Below, piece after piece: positions 11,835 through 23,087 of a stretch of 64,000 nt of DNA. The stretch's first letter is position 1, and each line of letters opens with the position of its first letter. The DNA comes from Typhlomys cinereus (taxonomy: Eukaryota > Chordata > Mammalia > Rodentia > Platacanthomyidae): positions 1,628,574 to 1,692,573 of the forward strand of contig JALPQD010000360.1 of assembly GCA_023101885.1 (NCBI GenBank). Reading direction: 5' to 3'. Made by a program: the position numbers and the translations under genes. A model generated the notes under the pieces. That model was not told the origin of the DNA and searched no databases. It saw only the letters and a list, made by a program, of their open reading frames with translations.

Positions 11835-12180
11835 GTTGAATTGGTCGCTTTTGTTCTTACTGGTGACCTCATAACCTCACAGAAATAACTGAAGGGAGGA
11901 AACATGGTTTCAGGGGATTTCAGTCCCTCAAACATGGAAGACACCAAAGAGCAGCTCAATTCCTGGCAGCAGGAATATGCGGCGGAGGCTGTTCACAGCA
12001 TGGCTGACCAGGAAGCAAACAACGAAACAAGAATTAGCCAGAAAGACACCTTCCCCTGCCTGGGAATGGCTTCCTCCAGCTAAGTCCCTGCCTCCCAAAT
12101 TTCTAAAACCTACAAAAATGTGTGCAACGGGAGCCTATGGGGGTGAGGGTGGGGACACACGTCAGATCTAAACCATAACA
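11835..12180 (-). mobile_element. LTR-like repeat (MaLR type suspected)
   Basis: Ends GACACACGTCAGATCTAAAC then CATAACA, preceded by GAGCCTATGGGGGTGAG, a 3' pattern shared with the copies at 36830 and 41100. Confidence 0.4.
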
Positions 12181-12499
12181 AATAGCCAACGTGTAGCGTG
12201 TGCACTTGAGTGTAATATGTATTACTAACAACATGGATATCAGCTCACCAAGACTGCTGCTCACTAGGCCTCTCTTCCCAGTCAAAAGCCTTCATGGGCC
12301 GGTCTCTCCTTAATCAGACCTGGACCCCAATGTCTGCAGCCCTGTGCTACTGAGTCTTGGCAACTCTGCCCTTGTCAAACAAAAGCTGTCATGGACAACC
12401 TGTGAACAAATAGGTATGTTAATCAAACTTTATTTATGGATATCCAAAGTGGATTTCACATCATTTTCCCATCTCATAAAAGGATATACTTCCCTTAAT

Positions 12500-12510
12500 A
12501 CTTTTCATAT

Positions 12511-12560
<50 letters not shown>

Positions 12561-12710
12561 TGAGAAAGAAGGTGCACACGTGTGTGGTGTGGTGCAAGGG
12601 TGGAGATCAGAGTGCAGCTTTCACCATGTGGGTTTCCAAGGTCAAATTCAAGTTACCAGGTTTGCAAGCCAGAGCGTTATCCAGTGAGCTATGTCACTGG
12701 CTCAATAGTG
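12500..12710 (-). mobile_element. tRNA-derived SINE with (GATT)n tail
   Basis: About 12 GATT units (12513-12560), then GTGCACACGTGTGTGGTGTG, TCACCATGTGGGTTTCCAAG and CAGTGAGCTATGTCACTGGC. Confidence 0.75.
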
Positions 12711-12715
12711 CCTGC

Positions 12716-12930
12716 CTTCTTTCCTTCCTTCCTTCTTTCCTTCCTTCCTTCCCTCCCTCCCTCCTTTCTTCCTTCCTTTCTTTCCTTTTTTTTACGTTTT
12801 GCTGTTTTATTTGTTCAGTTGCTTTTGTCCTTTCCTCACTTCATACTTTTTAAATTTTAACTGCTGTTTTTTCTTTCGTTCTTGGTATTTTTTTCTTTCT
12901 TTATTTTTTCTTTCAGTTCTTTTTTCTTTT
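12716..12930. repeat. Pyrimidine-rich (CCTT)n and T-rich low-complexity tract
   Basis: TTCC/CTTT units at 12716-12790 followed by a T-rich stretch. Confidence 0.8.
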
Positions 12931-12934
12931 TTTT

Positions 12935-12945
12935 TAATTTAGCGT

Positions 12946-12980
<35 letters not shown>

Positions 12981-13205
12981 ACTGTGTTTCTCTGTGAAGG
13001 CCCATGGGTGACTTCAGGAATCATTCTGAATTGTTTCCATCTCCTGTATGCTTCACTCTGGGGTTTCCCAGGTTCCGCCCACCAAGACCAGATGAACACT
13101 CTGCTGCCATTTTCGCCTGGTGTTTTTATGTGGGACTTGTGATCTGAACTCAAGACCTCGTGCTTGTGAGGCAGAGTCTTAAGCCCTGAGCCATCCCTCC
13201 TGCCC
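12935..13205 (-). mobile_element. Dip-like SINE, type A, with (GT)n
   Basis: (GT)n 12944-12979, GAATCATTCTGAATTGTTTC, GGGTTTCCCAGGTTCCGCCC, head CCCTGAGCCATCCCTCC. Confidence 0.88.
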
Positions 13206-13299
13206 TCTTTCAAGTTTTTTAAAATGTAAAACTAAACCAACAAGATAAACACATGTATCTGTTTATTCTCTCTCTCTCTCATTTTAAAAATGTAAAACC

Positions 13300-13665
13300 A
13301 TTCTTAGTCCATGGACCACCCAAAAACAGGAGTCCATTATGACCCAACTATAACACTCCTGGGTATTTACCGGAAGAAATCTAACTTAGCATATCAAAGA
13401 GGCAATTGCACTTCCCTGTTTATTGCTGCCCTATTCACAGTAGCCAGGAAATAGAACTACTTGAAGTGTCTGTCAACAGAGGAATGGATACTGAAAATGT
13501 GATACACAATGGAGATCTATGTAGCTTTAAAAAAATGACATCATGACATTCACAGGAAAGTGGATGTACCTAGAGATTGCTGTGATAAGCGACATAAGCC
13601 AGGTTCTGAAAGACAAACGCCAGTCTTGTTCTCACTAGCTGAACCAAGATTTAAAGTTGTATCTG
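13300..13665 (+). mobile_element. L1 ORF2 3'-terminal fragment, decayed
   Basis: CACTCCTGGGTATTTACCGG, TGCTGCCCTATTCACAGTAG, TGTCTGTCAACAGAGGAATG, GCTTTAAAAAAATGACATCA and ACATAAGCCAGGTTCTGAAA follow the order of the ORF2 C-terminus. Several stops and shifts make it non-coding. Confidence 0.88.
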
Positions 13666-13689
13666 TGTATATTTATATATTTTATTTGT

Positions 13690-14370
13690 AGGCCATAAAA
13701 GTAGAAAAGTGCTCTTGAGAGGAGGAGGAAAGCTTTAGGGAGGTGGGAGGTGGAAGGTGGGGAAAGTACTGGAAAATGTGGTAGGAAAGCCTGGAACGGT
13801 TGTCCGAAGAAGCCATGCAAATGGCTGGAGGGAGGGAGGAGGCCAGGAGAGGGAGGAAAGACAGAAGAAAGTATGGATGAAGATGTAAACAGAAGGCAAA
13901 CAGACCAAAAGAGCCCACCCTCCACCCACCCCTGCGGGCAGGCAGGAGCCCAAGTCACATGACTTTGTCTTTTGGCAGTATGTACGCTGAGTCAGATCTG
14001 GGAACAAACCCCACCGCTGCCAACTAGGAAGAAATCTCCTTTGCTCCCCCCACGAGATCCATCCAGGCCCTTTTTCCATGCTCCTGGGAGCTCAACTCCT
14101 CTGCTTTCCCTCTCACAGAGCCGACTCCTTCCCACCCAGATCAGCGCTTCCAGAGAAAGATTCTCCTTTCTCTGTCCTGCAAGCTGTTGTGATCCTAACA
14201 TCACTTCTCTGTCTCTTTCCCACAATAACTTCCAGGGCTCAGCATATAGTACCAAGCATATAGTAAGTGTTCAGTCAAGGCGCCTACAGTCTTCCAAGGC
14301 AGTGAATTATCTACTAGTGGGGAAACTCTGCAAAAGATTGATTAAACTCCATCAACGTCATATTACAAAA
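13690..14370. other. Non-repeat block, nothing recognised
   Basis: Purine-rich at 13710-13900. Open frames of 107-133 codons on both strands overlap each other; none is recognisable. Confidence 0.4.
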
Positions 14371-14374
14371 TGAA

Positions 14375-14560
14375 CCCAGTGCCTTAAATTTGGGTGCCAC
14401 TACCAACTGTCTTGTGACTTTTGGGTGGGCCACTCCGTCTCTCTGTGTCTCTGCTTTCCTCACTGGTAAAATGGGCCATGTGAAAACAATTGTTAGGAGG
14501 ACTAAATGAGTTAGTAATTGGCATACAGCAGGCGCAACATAAATGTTTGTGTGGTCGTTG
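14375..14560 (+). mobile_element. MIR
   Basis: CTTTCCTCACTGGTAAAATG, GTTAGGAGGACTAAATGAGT and CATACAGCAGGCGCAACATA match the MIR core and 3' part in order. Confidence 0.88.
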
Positions 14561-14769
14561 CTGTCAGGATGCAGCTGCTGGCTGTGCTGGGGTTTGATGA
14601 GATCCGAAACTGAAGTACAAAATGGCTTCTTTCACCATCCCCAGGGACACTGTGTAGGGTGCCACTGAGATCCCGTAGAGGAGAAGCCACTGGACATTTC
14701 TAGAGAAAACCAGAACTTTCAGACTAGGCGGTGAGGGGCCCCGTGGCTTTGTGGGGGTTAAGTCCAACC

Positions 14770-15060
14770 AGAGCCTGTTTACTTTCCCCTGTGTCTAGAA
14801 GGGCCTCTCTGGTCTCCATGGTAACATGATTTCCTGTCCTGGTTTTCCCTTGGATGAGATACCTGCTGAATACAGAGGCCCTGGGGCTGAGGCTAGGGGG
14901 GAAGTGGGGGTGGAAGCTGGCACCCAGACTGTTCCCTTTAAGCAGCCTCCCCCACACAAGCTGAGAGCGGCTGGCCCTGGCCAGGGGCCACCTCGCAAGA
15001 GGCTTTGTTTACAAGTACAGACATCCAACTTGGGGTGACGTCATGGAATCCAGTCTGGAA
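14770..15060. promoter_or_regulatory. Possible distal regulatory element (X-box, FOX, CRE motifs)
   Basis: A repeat-free block with GTCTCCATGGTAAC (14812-14825, near-perfect RFX X-box), TGTTTAC (15006-15012, forkhead type) and palindromic TGACGTCA (15036-15043, CRE). No CpG island and no gene nearby. Function is inferred from motif clustering only. Confidence 0.4.
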
Positions 15061-15184
15061 TCCTTGTTCCACCCTATTTTCTTTCTTTCTTCCTTTTTGA
15101 GGGTTTTGTTTCTGAGGCGCAGGCACAGCCCCAGTCTGCAAAGAATATTTCCAAAAATCCTCCCGAGTCACAGCCTGTGCTCTG

Positions 15185-15310
15185 GTTCTGGAAGCTTCCT
15201 CAGCCATCATACATTCATTCACCCATCCATTTATCAGTCCTTTAGTTCATTCAGCAAACATTTGCATAGTAGATTCAATGCCAGAAAAACAGAGCAGAAG
15301 AGACCTCATT
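15185..15310. other. Possible old repeat 3' end
   Basis: CATTCATTCACCCATCCA and TTCATTCAGCAAACATTTGC resemble the terminal ATTCATTCAACAAATATTTA pattern of ancient MIR/L2-class elements. Confidence 0.35.
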
Positions 15311-15539
15311 TTTATTCCTGAGGAGCCCAGAGGCCGGGGAGAGGAAGCCTGCAAAACTGCAAAACTGCAGTATGATTGTGGCCTTGATGTGGGGTCTTGA
15401 CAGAGAGCGGCAGCTCTTGGCTCTGCCTTCATGCAGATTCAGCTCCTAAACCCTGCGGTCTGGTAGCAGACTTGATCAGGCTGTGCTTGCCAAATATTGT
15501 GGCGTCTCTAGGCGTCTCTATGTATCCAGGTTCTTGTGT

Positions 15540-15785
15540 TCAGAGGCCAAGATAGAAACCAGAACACGTGTAGAGAATTAAGGGACAGTTTATTAGAGGA
15601 GAGAAAGAACGGAACTCATGGACTCCAGACATGGAGTGCCACGAAGGGCAAACACCAAAGATGGCTGCCAGGGTCAGATATATTTATATACTTAGGCAAG
15701 CCTGGGGAAAAAATGACTTTTCTTCGTGGGTTATTGGGGCCCAACCCAGCTGATTTTGTACCCACCTCAGGATAGGGCTTATCTG
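15540..15785 (-). mobile_element. LTR-like repeat, shares a segment with 60400-60660
   Basis: TTTATTAGAGGAGAGAAAGA and GAACTCATGGACTCCAGACA recur, slightly changed, near 60402 and 60534. On the minus strand the TTTATT reads AATAAA. Confidence 0.45.
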
Positions 15786-15807
15786 TAAAGGAGAACTAAT
15801 CTTTCTT

Positions 15808-16079
15808 TTTTTTAAATTTTTTTTATTTATTCAATTGTGCGTGTATACGTGTGTGCATGTGTGTGCATAGAACCATGGACGAATTCAGGAACCACCATGG
15901 ACGCCTCCACCTCCTCCTTGTTTACTCTGCCCCGGGATTCACAGGCTCCGCCCTACCAGGACCAGAAACGCAGACCGCCCCCGCTTTTGCCCAGCATCTA
16001 TACGTGGGGTCTAGGATCCGAACTCAGGACCTTCTGCCTGCAAGGCAGAGGCTTAACCCCTGAGCTACCTCTCCAGCCT
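15808..16079 (-). mobile_element. Dip-like SINE, type B
   Basis: TTATTTATTCAATTGTGCGT tail, GCCCCGGGATTCACAGGCTC body, head CTGAGCTACCTCTCCAGCC. Short duplication ATCTTTCTT at 15799-15807 and 16081-16089. Confidence 0.93.
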
Positions 16080-16269
16080 CATCTTTCTTCTTTTTTTTTT
16101 TTTTTAAATATTTTATTTTAAATAAATAAGGGGTGTTCCTTCAGGGTAATCCCAGCAATGCATGATGGCTTTTCAAGACTTCAGAGACTGTCCCAGCATG
16201 GCTGCTCTAAACATACCAAACTCTCAGCTTAAGACTAACCACATCTGACATTTTTTTTAAAAGATCACT

Positions 16270-16586
16270 CAGACTGTATTTTAATATTTATTTATTTATT
16301 TGAGAGAATGAAAGAGAGAGAGAGAGAGAGAGTGTGTGTGTGTGTGTGTCTCAGAGGGCACACCATGTGTCCCTGTGGAGGCCTAAGGGTGACTTTGGGA
16401 ATCATCCTGGATTGCTTCTACCTTCTTTTTGTTTCACTTTGGGATTTCCTAGGCTCCATCCACCAGGGCCAGAAGTGCAGGTTGCCATCACTTTCCCCTG
16501 TTGTTTTTACGTGAGACCTGGGAACAGAACTCAGGACCTTCTGCTTGCGAGACAGAGTCTTAACCCCTGAGTCATCTCTCCAGCCC
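16270..16586 (-). mobile_element. Dip-like SINE, type A
   Basis: ATTTATTTATTTATTTGAGA tail, (GA)n and (GT)n at 16313-16349, GGAATCATCCTGGATTGC, head TGAGTCATCTCTCCAGCC. Confidence 0.92.
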
Positions 16587-16674
16587 CCATATCTGACATT
16601 TTTAAAGACAGATTCTGGGAATCAAACTTAGCAAGTTCTTTACAAACTAAAATATTTTCCCAATGCTCAAGATT

Positions 16675-16960
16675 TATTTTTCACATAATTATTTATTGTT
16701 ATTGTGGTTGGTGGGAATTGTGTGTGTGTGTGTGTATCAGAGGGCATTGTATGTGCCTGTGGAGATCTTAGGGTAACTTTGGGAATCACTCTGGATTGTG
16801 CTACTTCCTCTCTGCTTTGCTCTGAGATTTCCCAGGCTCCGCCTTCCAGGACAGGAAGTACAGACTGCAGCCATTTTTACATGGGATCCAGAATCTGAAC
16901 TCAGGACCTTCTGCTTGCAAGGCAGAGGCTTAACCCTTGACCATTGCTCCAGCTCCAGTT
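16675..16960 (-). mobile_element. Dip-like SINE, type A
   Basis: GTGTATCAGAGGGCATTG, GGAATCACTCTGGATTGTGC, TTTCCCAGGCTCCGCCTTCC, head TTGACCATTGCTCCAGC. Confidence 0.9.
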
Positions 16961-17000
16961 TGCCATCTTATCTCTGCCTACTAACACAGTACGTGGAGTT

Positions 17001-17120
17001 AGAAATCAATGAATATGGGGAGGAGGAGGGAGGGAGGGAACTGGTGTACCTATTAAGTTTGTATGAGCTGAAATAATAATAAAAATGTATTAAAATAAAA
17101 AAAAGAAATCAATGAATATG
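17001..17120 (+). mobile_element. 5'-truncated L1 tail with perfect 17-base duplication
   Basis: AGAAATCAATGAATATG at 17001-17017 and 17104-17120. The 86-base insert is a purine tract (GGGAGGAGGAGGGAGGG) plus an A-rich end with ATGAGCTGAAATAATAATAA. The same L1 3' end appears at 28440-28558. Confidence 0.85.
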
Positions 17121-17154
17121 TGAATGACTGAATAACTGAAAGATAAAGTCACCC

Positions 17155-17290
17155 ACATGGAGGGGCACATGTTGTAATCACCACACTTGGGAGGCTGAGG
17201 CAGGAGGATTGCTGAGAGATTGAGGCCAACTAGGTCATGAATTCCAGGCTAGTCTAGGGTAAAGTATGAAACTCTATCCCTTAAACAAAG
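17155..17290 (+). mobile_element. B1-like SINE
   Basis: TTGGGAGGCTGAGGCAGGAG, GAGGCCAACTAGGTCATGAA and CCAGGCTAGTCTAGGGTAAA match the 7SL-derived monomer. Confidence 0.85.
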
Positions 17291-17299
17291 GATAAAAAT

Positions 17300-17740
17300 C
17301 CAACTTCTATCATTGCATTCAAGGTCTTCACCGAGAATCCCTTGGTCCAACATCTTGAAGTTCTCTCTACCCATATCACCTCGGGCTCCAGTTATTATGA
17401 GTCCTGATCAGCCATACGTTGTCTGAATTTCCTTGAATAAGATTCCTTTTCTTCCCCAGCAGGCAGAACTCTCCTCATTTGTTTATTCACGTGTATTCAA
17501 ATTAACCCTTGGGATGGCATTTGAAGGGGATATCTGGTGAGGGACGCAGTGGTGTCTCTTCAGTGTCTTTAGGCACTCAGTACCAGAGGAGCAGGCAAGC
17601 TACGTGGCCAGGTGACCTACGTCAATGACTTTTCATTGTCTATCCAGTGGTTGATTCAAAAACGCAGAGCTCAGTTAACCAGAGTATGATATTCTCCTAG
17701 ACACACAGATTAGATTAAGGATGAATAAGGTTTCATTTCA
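17300..17740. other. Non-repeat block, nothing recognised
   Basis: No exon or repeat recognised. Confidence 0.4.
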
Positions 17741-17975
17741 TAACTCGTAATAAACACCTGACCCAAACAGCTTATGGGAGACGGTTGTGTGAATTACAAG
17801 TTTATTGGGGTTAGTTACAGGTTAGTAGGGTGGGGGACACTAACAGGAGCAGAGATGAGTCAAAGGCAGCTATACTACCAGAAAGTCTCCCCCCAGCATG
17901 ATGAGACTCACAGAAGCTGCACCCCGGGAACTCTGTGCTGTAGGACTTGCTAGGAGAGTCTCCTCCAGACTCCTG

Positions 17976-18010
<35 letters not shown>

Positions 18011-18120
18011 CATAAGGTAGATCCTTTATTTTAGTTACTTCTTTGGCTTTGAGAATAGTTACCTCACTCTTTAAATACTTTGCAAACAATACACACCCTA
18101 ACAGACATCTTCAACATCTT
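17740..18120 (-). mobile_element. LTR-like repeat containing a (CT)n tract
   Basis: AATAAACACCTGACCCAAAC and AAGTTTATTGGGG suggest a related antisense LTR-type element. (CT)n at 17980-18006. Confidence 0.35.
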
Positions 18121-19020
18121 CTGTTGTCCCAGAAACTATGATTATCCATTCAACTGATACTTGAGGGCACGGTCCCAATTTGTGTGTTTCAAAACTGCTG
18201 ATACAGAAGGTTTACAGGTTGATGACACAAGTTCTCAATGTATTAGACATGAGCTCTAAGAAATCCTGGCCTTGTGGACTTCTATCAGTGGAAATCCCTT
18301 TAAAGGAGCCCGATTGCAAAGAATGAGCAGGTATTGATTGAAACAAAGGGTGGAAGTTTTTTCAGCAGGTACTAATGTGGGTAAAGATTCATGGGCTGGG
18401 AGCTGATACTAAATCCTTCCTTGCCAGATGTCATGGCTGTTCACATCAGCATCAGTGGAGAAGGTATGTTTTAAAAATTTGTTTTTGGGTTAGCATTCAA
18501 AGCAGCAAATTGTATTATGGCATTTTTACGCATATTTTGTTTTTGTTAATTCTTACCCTTCAGGAGCAGAGATGAGTCTCTTACCCCTTTATACACCTGT
18601 TCACTTTTACTTCTCATGTATTCTAGTACCTTCTCCTCCCCATGTATTGAAACCTTTTACCCCTCTCATGGTGCCCTTTCTAGTTTCTCTGCAGGCCAGG
18701 ATCCACTGCTTCCAGACGGTTCCATGTATGGTAAGACCACCTCCTGCACTCAGGTCCACTCAGGCCCCAGAGCCCTGCTACCTGGGTGTCACAGCTGCTA
18801 CTCAGCAGTCACTCCCAGACTGTTGCTCCAAGGCCTTGTCCAAACTGCCCTGCTATGATGAAAAAGATGGGAAGGGGGAATAAGTAGAAATACTTGGGAA
18901 GAGAAATTATCGAGCCAGAGGTTCGCTAATCCATATCTTCAAAAGGAGATTTTTATTTTTCCCTCTCAACCAAAAGCTTCTAAAGATGTTAACTTCCTGA
19001 GTCCTGATACACAAAAATAC
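18120..19020. other. Non-repeat block, nothing recognised
   Basis: AT-rich unique-looking sequence. A plus-strand 103-codon open frame (18572-18883) has no recognisable domain. Confidence 0.4.
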
Positions 19021-19029
19021 TTACTGTTT

Positions 19030-19182
19030 TCTCTGAAACTCAGTCTCGCTATGTGGCCCCAGGCTGGTTCTGAACTCACGGCTGGCCCCAGGCTGGTCTT
19101 GAACTCACGGTCTTCCTATGTCTGCTTATCTAGCCCTGAGAACTGCAAGTGTGCACCATCATACCTGGCTAACACAGTGAGT
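19030..19182 (-). mobile_element. B1-like SINE with internal tandem duplication
   Basis: TGGCCCCAGGCTGGTT.. at 19054-19081 is repeated at 19083-19110 with two mismatches (period 29). The right side is GTGCACCATCATACCTGGCT. Confidence 0.85.
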
Positions 19183-19384
19183 GCTGTCATGATCAAATCA
19201 CCCCGATACTCATCGGGTGTCTACAATGCGAAACCAAAACATTGTTCAATCGGTTCACAAATACTTACTTTATTTAGTGTCCGTTTTATAGAAAAGGGAA
19301 GCAGAAGTCCATGACAGAAAGTTAGTCATCCAAGCACCATTGTCAGGAGCTTAGTGCCCCTGTCTATTCCACATCACATTCCTC

Positions 19385-20260
19385 GCTTTTTTATTCTTTG
19401 ACATTTTCATACATAAACAAATGAATCTGTATGCTTTCACCCCTTACTACTTAATCCCATCCCCCCTTCCTGTCCCACTTTATACTTTTTCCTTTTCGAC
19501 CAATCTCCCTCCTACTTTCACACTTTTTTTTTTTTAAATTCATGCGTGGCCCACCGGGTTTTATCAGTAATGTCTGTACTGGCGGATACCTGAGTACCTT
19601 CTGGAATATGGATGACCCGTTTGTGGGTAAATGGTTGAGTAAAGAAGTTCCCCTTCTCCTGTTTGGCATTAGCCTGGGATAGTCTGTCAGGGAAGTGTAG
19701 TGTTTCCTGAGATCGTCCCTCGTCTCTGGTGAAAGGTGGATCAGCCAACCGTTGTGCAGGTCTAGTGGAAGTGGACATGATACGGTGAGCTCTTGGCTGC
19801 AGTGGCCCCGTCGTGACCAGAGGACGCTGTCTGATGTCGATTCTCCACCCTTGGGTTCTTCCTTTCTTAATGCCCCCCTCTTCTTTGAGGGCCCCTAGTC
19901 TTGAAATGGGTGGTGACTATCATGTCTGATTTAGAGCTGAGTACTCCACAGTCACAGATTCTCTGCTCCTTAACCAACTGTGGTTCTCTACATTACCCAT
20001 CTTCCACAGCAAAAGGATATTTCTTGGTCAAGTGCTAAGAGTTTCCCTAATCTATGGGTATAATGATAAGTGTTTAGATGACAGTTTACCGTCAAGTACT
20101 TATTGTTTCCCCTAAGAAGTTTGATCTTAACTAGGGCCTATGGTCTCCCCTTCCACATGCATTTGTCTAGGTTTACAGTACCAGGCACCACACACCAGGA
20201 TCATAAGACATGGAAAAATCAAGTTAGAATGAACATGGGAACGTTCCCCTTATGGGCCAG
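19385..20260 (-). mobile_element. L1 3' UTR fragment (Lx-like)
   Basis: TTCATACATAAACAAATGAA, C/T-rich tract, GCCCACCGGGTTTTATCAG, AGTGGCCCCGTCGTGACCAG, CTGATTTAGAGCTGAGTACT and TTTACAGTACCAGGCACCAC; the last also occurs in the copy at 33250. Confidence 0.75.
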
Positions 20261-20509
20261 TCTTCATAGTGCCAGAAGGTAGAATGCAGGCTGCCAGGTG
20301 AGAAAAGTGATCAACAGCCTTACTCAGTTGTGAATACTGCAACTGCAGTAACAGCTACTCTGGCAAGAGGCGATCACTGATGCAATAATGGCATATTAGA
20401 TACGGGGGTAACCAACTGATTTTTGATTGGTCTAAGGCCTGCTTTTTTGGCTTCAAACACAGCCTTTACTTTTAATTTTTCTTCCCAGTTATCTTTTTCT
20501 TTTGGTGCT

Positions 20510-20705
20510 ATTATTATTATTAATATTATTATTAATAACATTATTATATATAGAGAAAGATCCACACATGTATGCATGGCACACAGGTGGGGGTTAGAGG
20601 ACAACTTTCAGAAGTCAGTTATCTCCTTCCACCATGAGGGCTCAAAGGGATTCGAATTCAGGTTGGGAGTTGAGGCAGCATTGGGGTAGGAGGTAAATCA
20701 CTGGG
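20510..20705 (-). mobile_element. tRNA-derived SINE, B2/B3-like
   Basis: (ATT)n tail, ACACATGTATGCATGGCACA, TTAGAGGACAACTTTCAGAA, TCTCCTTCCACCATGAGGGC. Confidence 0.78.
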
Positions 20706-20709
20706 GACT

Positions 20710-20965
20710 GACCTTTGAAGGTTAGAGTCTAGAAATACTTCTGATCCGAGTTCTCGTTATTTCCCATCTGCCACCACAATGGGACCAAGCCACTAACCCC
20801 CACCACCACTGACAAAGCTGCCCAACCTCTCCAGCCACTCCAGCCCCCCGCGCCTTTTCCACCATATTTCCTGAACTATGAGTCAAAGTAAGCCCTTCCC
20901 TTCTGAAGTTGCTCGAGTCAGGTATTTTGTTATAGCAATGAAAAAAAGTATCTAATACAACAGTC
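20710..20965 (+). mobile_element. LTR-like repeat (MaLR/ORR1 type suspected)
   Basis: TGAACTATGAGTCAAAGTAA followed by TTGTTATAGCAATGAAAAAA and CTAATACA, the usual end of ORR1/MT-type LTRs. Confidence 0.6.
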
Positions 20966-21054
20966 ATGTTAGGGCACCATAGACAGCTGGATTGAAAAGA
21001 AGGAACTGGGTAGGGCAGTGAGAAGGAAGAGTGTGGGGGAGCATATGGGAGGGG

Positions 21055-21215
21055 TTGATGATGTTCTTAGATGGTATTTATCTTGTTCCAGGAACTGTCC
21101 CAAGTGTTGATTTAATCTCCATGGCAACCTTGGGCTCATTCCACGGATGGCTTGACTAAGGCACTGAAAGGTCATATCACAGAACTAATAAGGTACAGAG
21201 CCAAAAATGGAAGCC
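21055..21215 (-). mobile_element. MIR fragment
   Basis: TTGATTTAATCTCCATGGCA, GACTAAGGCACTGAAAGGTC and CAGAACTAATAAGGTACAGA follow MIR order. Confidence 0.7.
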
Positions 21216-22890
21216 AGGCCGTCCTCCCTTCCCATGTCGGTCTGTGATGCCTCCCCTGAGCCTTCCCCACAGTTTCTGGGGAGCATTTCAAGACAACCCA
21301 AGAGCCTCAAGAGCCTGCAGTAGAGAGTAGGAAATGGATGGATGTTCACGTTTCTGCTTTTATCCACAAACCAGTGATGTTTGGGGAGCTGAGCTGAGCA
21401 CCCCGTCTCACTCAGGCCTTGTTCCATCAGATACGTGTCTGTTCGGACCCTGGCATGAACATGTGGTGAGCTGCAGTGATCCTGCTTCTGCCTTCCACAG
21501 ACTTAGCAGGCAGTGAATGGGGAAGCGTTGCGATATGATGCGTGACTTCCAAGAAGTTGACCTTCAAAGAGGGAGCACTGACTGTCAAAGAGGAGGTGCA
21601 CGGAGGAGGGACGCCTAACCCAGGGGGCTTCCAGAAGGAAGAGCCGGGCACAAGGGAGACCTGCAAGGCCAGGAGAATCTCCAACATGTTTGTGGGGGAG
21701 GGGGAGTCAGAGAGCTAGCAAATCGGTAAGCCTAGAAATGGGGCTGGAGGGCCACAAGACCAATCGTTTTTTTAACCACCTGCCCCGAGGGGTAGATTTC
21801 GTGAATTTGCCCTGTGCGAACTCAAAGGCTCAGGAGGCTGAGCATTGAGTCAGAGGGAAGCAGGTAAACCGCAAAAATAATTTTAAAGCCAGATCCGAAG
21901 CCAGAGGCTGTGTGATCCTTCTTTAAATCACCCCACTCTCTGAAGCCCGGTACCTGCCTGACACTCAGGTACTTAGCCCGACAGCAATGCCAGTCTGGGA
22001 AGGGGTTCCTCATATTCACCTCTTTCTGTGGGGAACCCTGATTTGCTGTGACTGATCACGATGAGGGTGCTTCGTTGAGTCGGCTCAATCACTAGGTCCA
22101 GGTTGACTGTGGGGGGAGGGGTGGTACTCTGGCTGTCTGACGGACCTAAGCCAACAAGAAATCTGCCTGTCAGAGAAGGTCCTGTACATGCGTTCCCCCT
22201 CTCCCCAAGCTCAGCCAGACACCTCCGCACATTCTCCACCGGCCAGCATTCTAAACATCTTGTTCTAGCTCCTTTAAACAAATCTCGAGTCTCCTCCCAC
22301 CCCTGGGGGCCGGCCTGTGATCTGACAGATTTCTCTCTGCTCTTTAGAGCTTGCTAAGCCGATGCAAGCAAAACCATCCAATGTGCTCTGGCCTTCCCAG
22401 GCTGAATTAATGAACGCCTGTGGTACAGAAGCAGGGAGGTGGGCTTGGGTCGGTCCTTACCCGAGCAGAACATTCAGTTCTGGGAGGAAGGCTGCCAAAA
22501 GGCAGAAAGTCCAAAGGAGAGTGTCCAGAGAGCGAAAGGCTCAAATCCAAAACGCATGAGTAACCACAAAAGCATTTGGGGTTGTCTGGCCTGCACTGGG
22601 TGATTCGGGAAGAGATTGATCCCAAGCAGAGCTCTTGTTCACTGCCACTCGGAAATTAATTTCCTTGCTGGCAACCCAAGCTGCTGTGCCCCCCAAATCC
22701 CCTCTCTCCAACTCCTGACTTCCCTGTCTTTTCGAACCCTGATCTCTTGTCTCTTGTCACGCACAAATGATTTTTGGCATCTTTCCCTATTGAGACCAAT
22801 TAGAAGAGAAAAATAACTGCTGTGTATCATCAAGTTATATGTATCTGAACCCATTCTCCCGTCTTTCCTCTCTGGTCTTCTGGAAGAGAG
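21215..22890. other. Repeat-poor unique block, no gene recognised
   Basis: 1.7 kb without a recognised SINE or L1. Overlapping short open frames on both strands (60-102 codons) are not recognisable. A block this size free of repeats in this region could be constrained. Confidence 0.4.
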
Positions 22891-22891
22891 T

Positions 22892-22990
22892 CGAATTCGC
22901 CTGTGATTCTACACATACATACACACACATACATACACACGCGCGCACACATGCATACATGCACAATTGAATAAATAATAATAATAAAAA
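22892..22990 (+). mobile_element. Dip-like SINE, type B, 5'-truncated tail
   Basis: Starts in the body at GAATTCGCCTGTGATTCTAC, then a CA-rich tract and CAATTGAATAAATAATAATA. The tRNA promoter part is absent. Confidence 0.85.
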
Positions 22991-23087
22991 AAGTTTCTTT
23001 GGCCAGGGCATTTTATGGAAGCAACAGGAAAAGGAACGAAGACAGCCTCCTTTCCTGTGGTCCTATGAAAGCACACACAAGTAATTT

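Noticed and set aside
13300..13665. Conserved exon (protein-like similarity)
   Set aside because: The similarity is to the L1 ORF2 C-terminus and is broken by stops.
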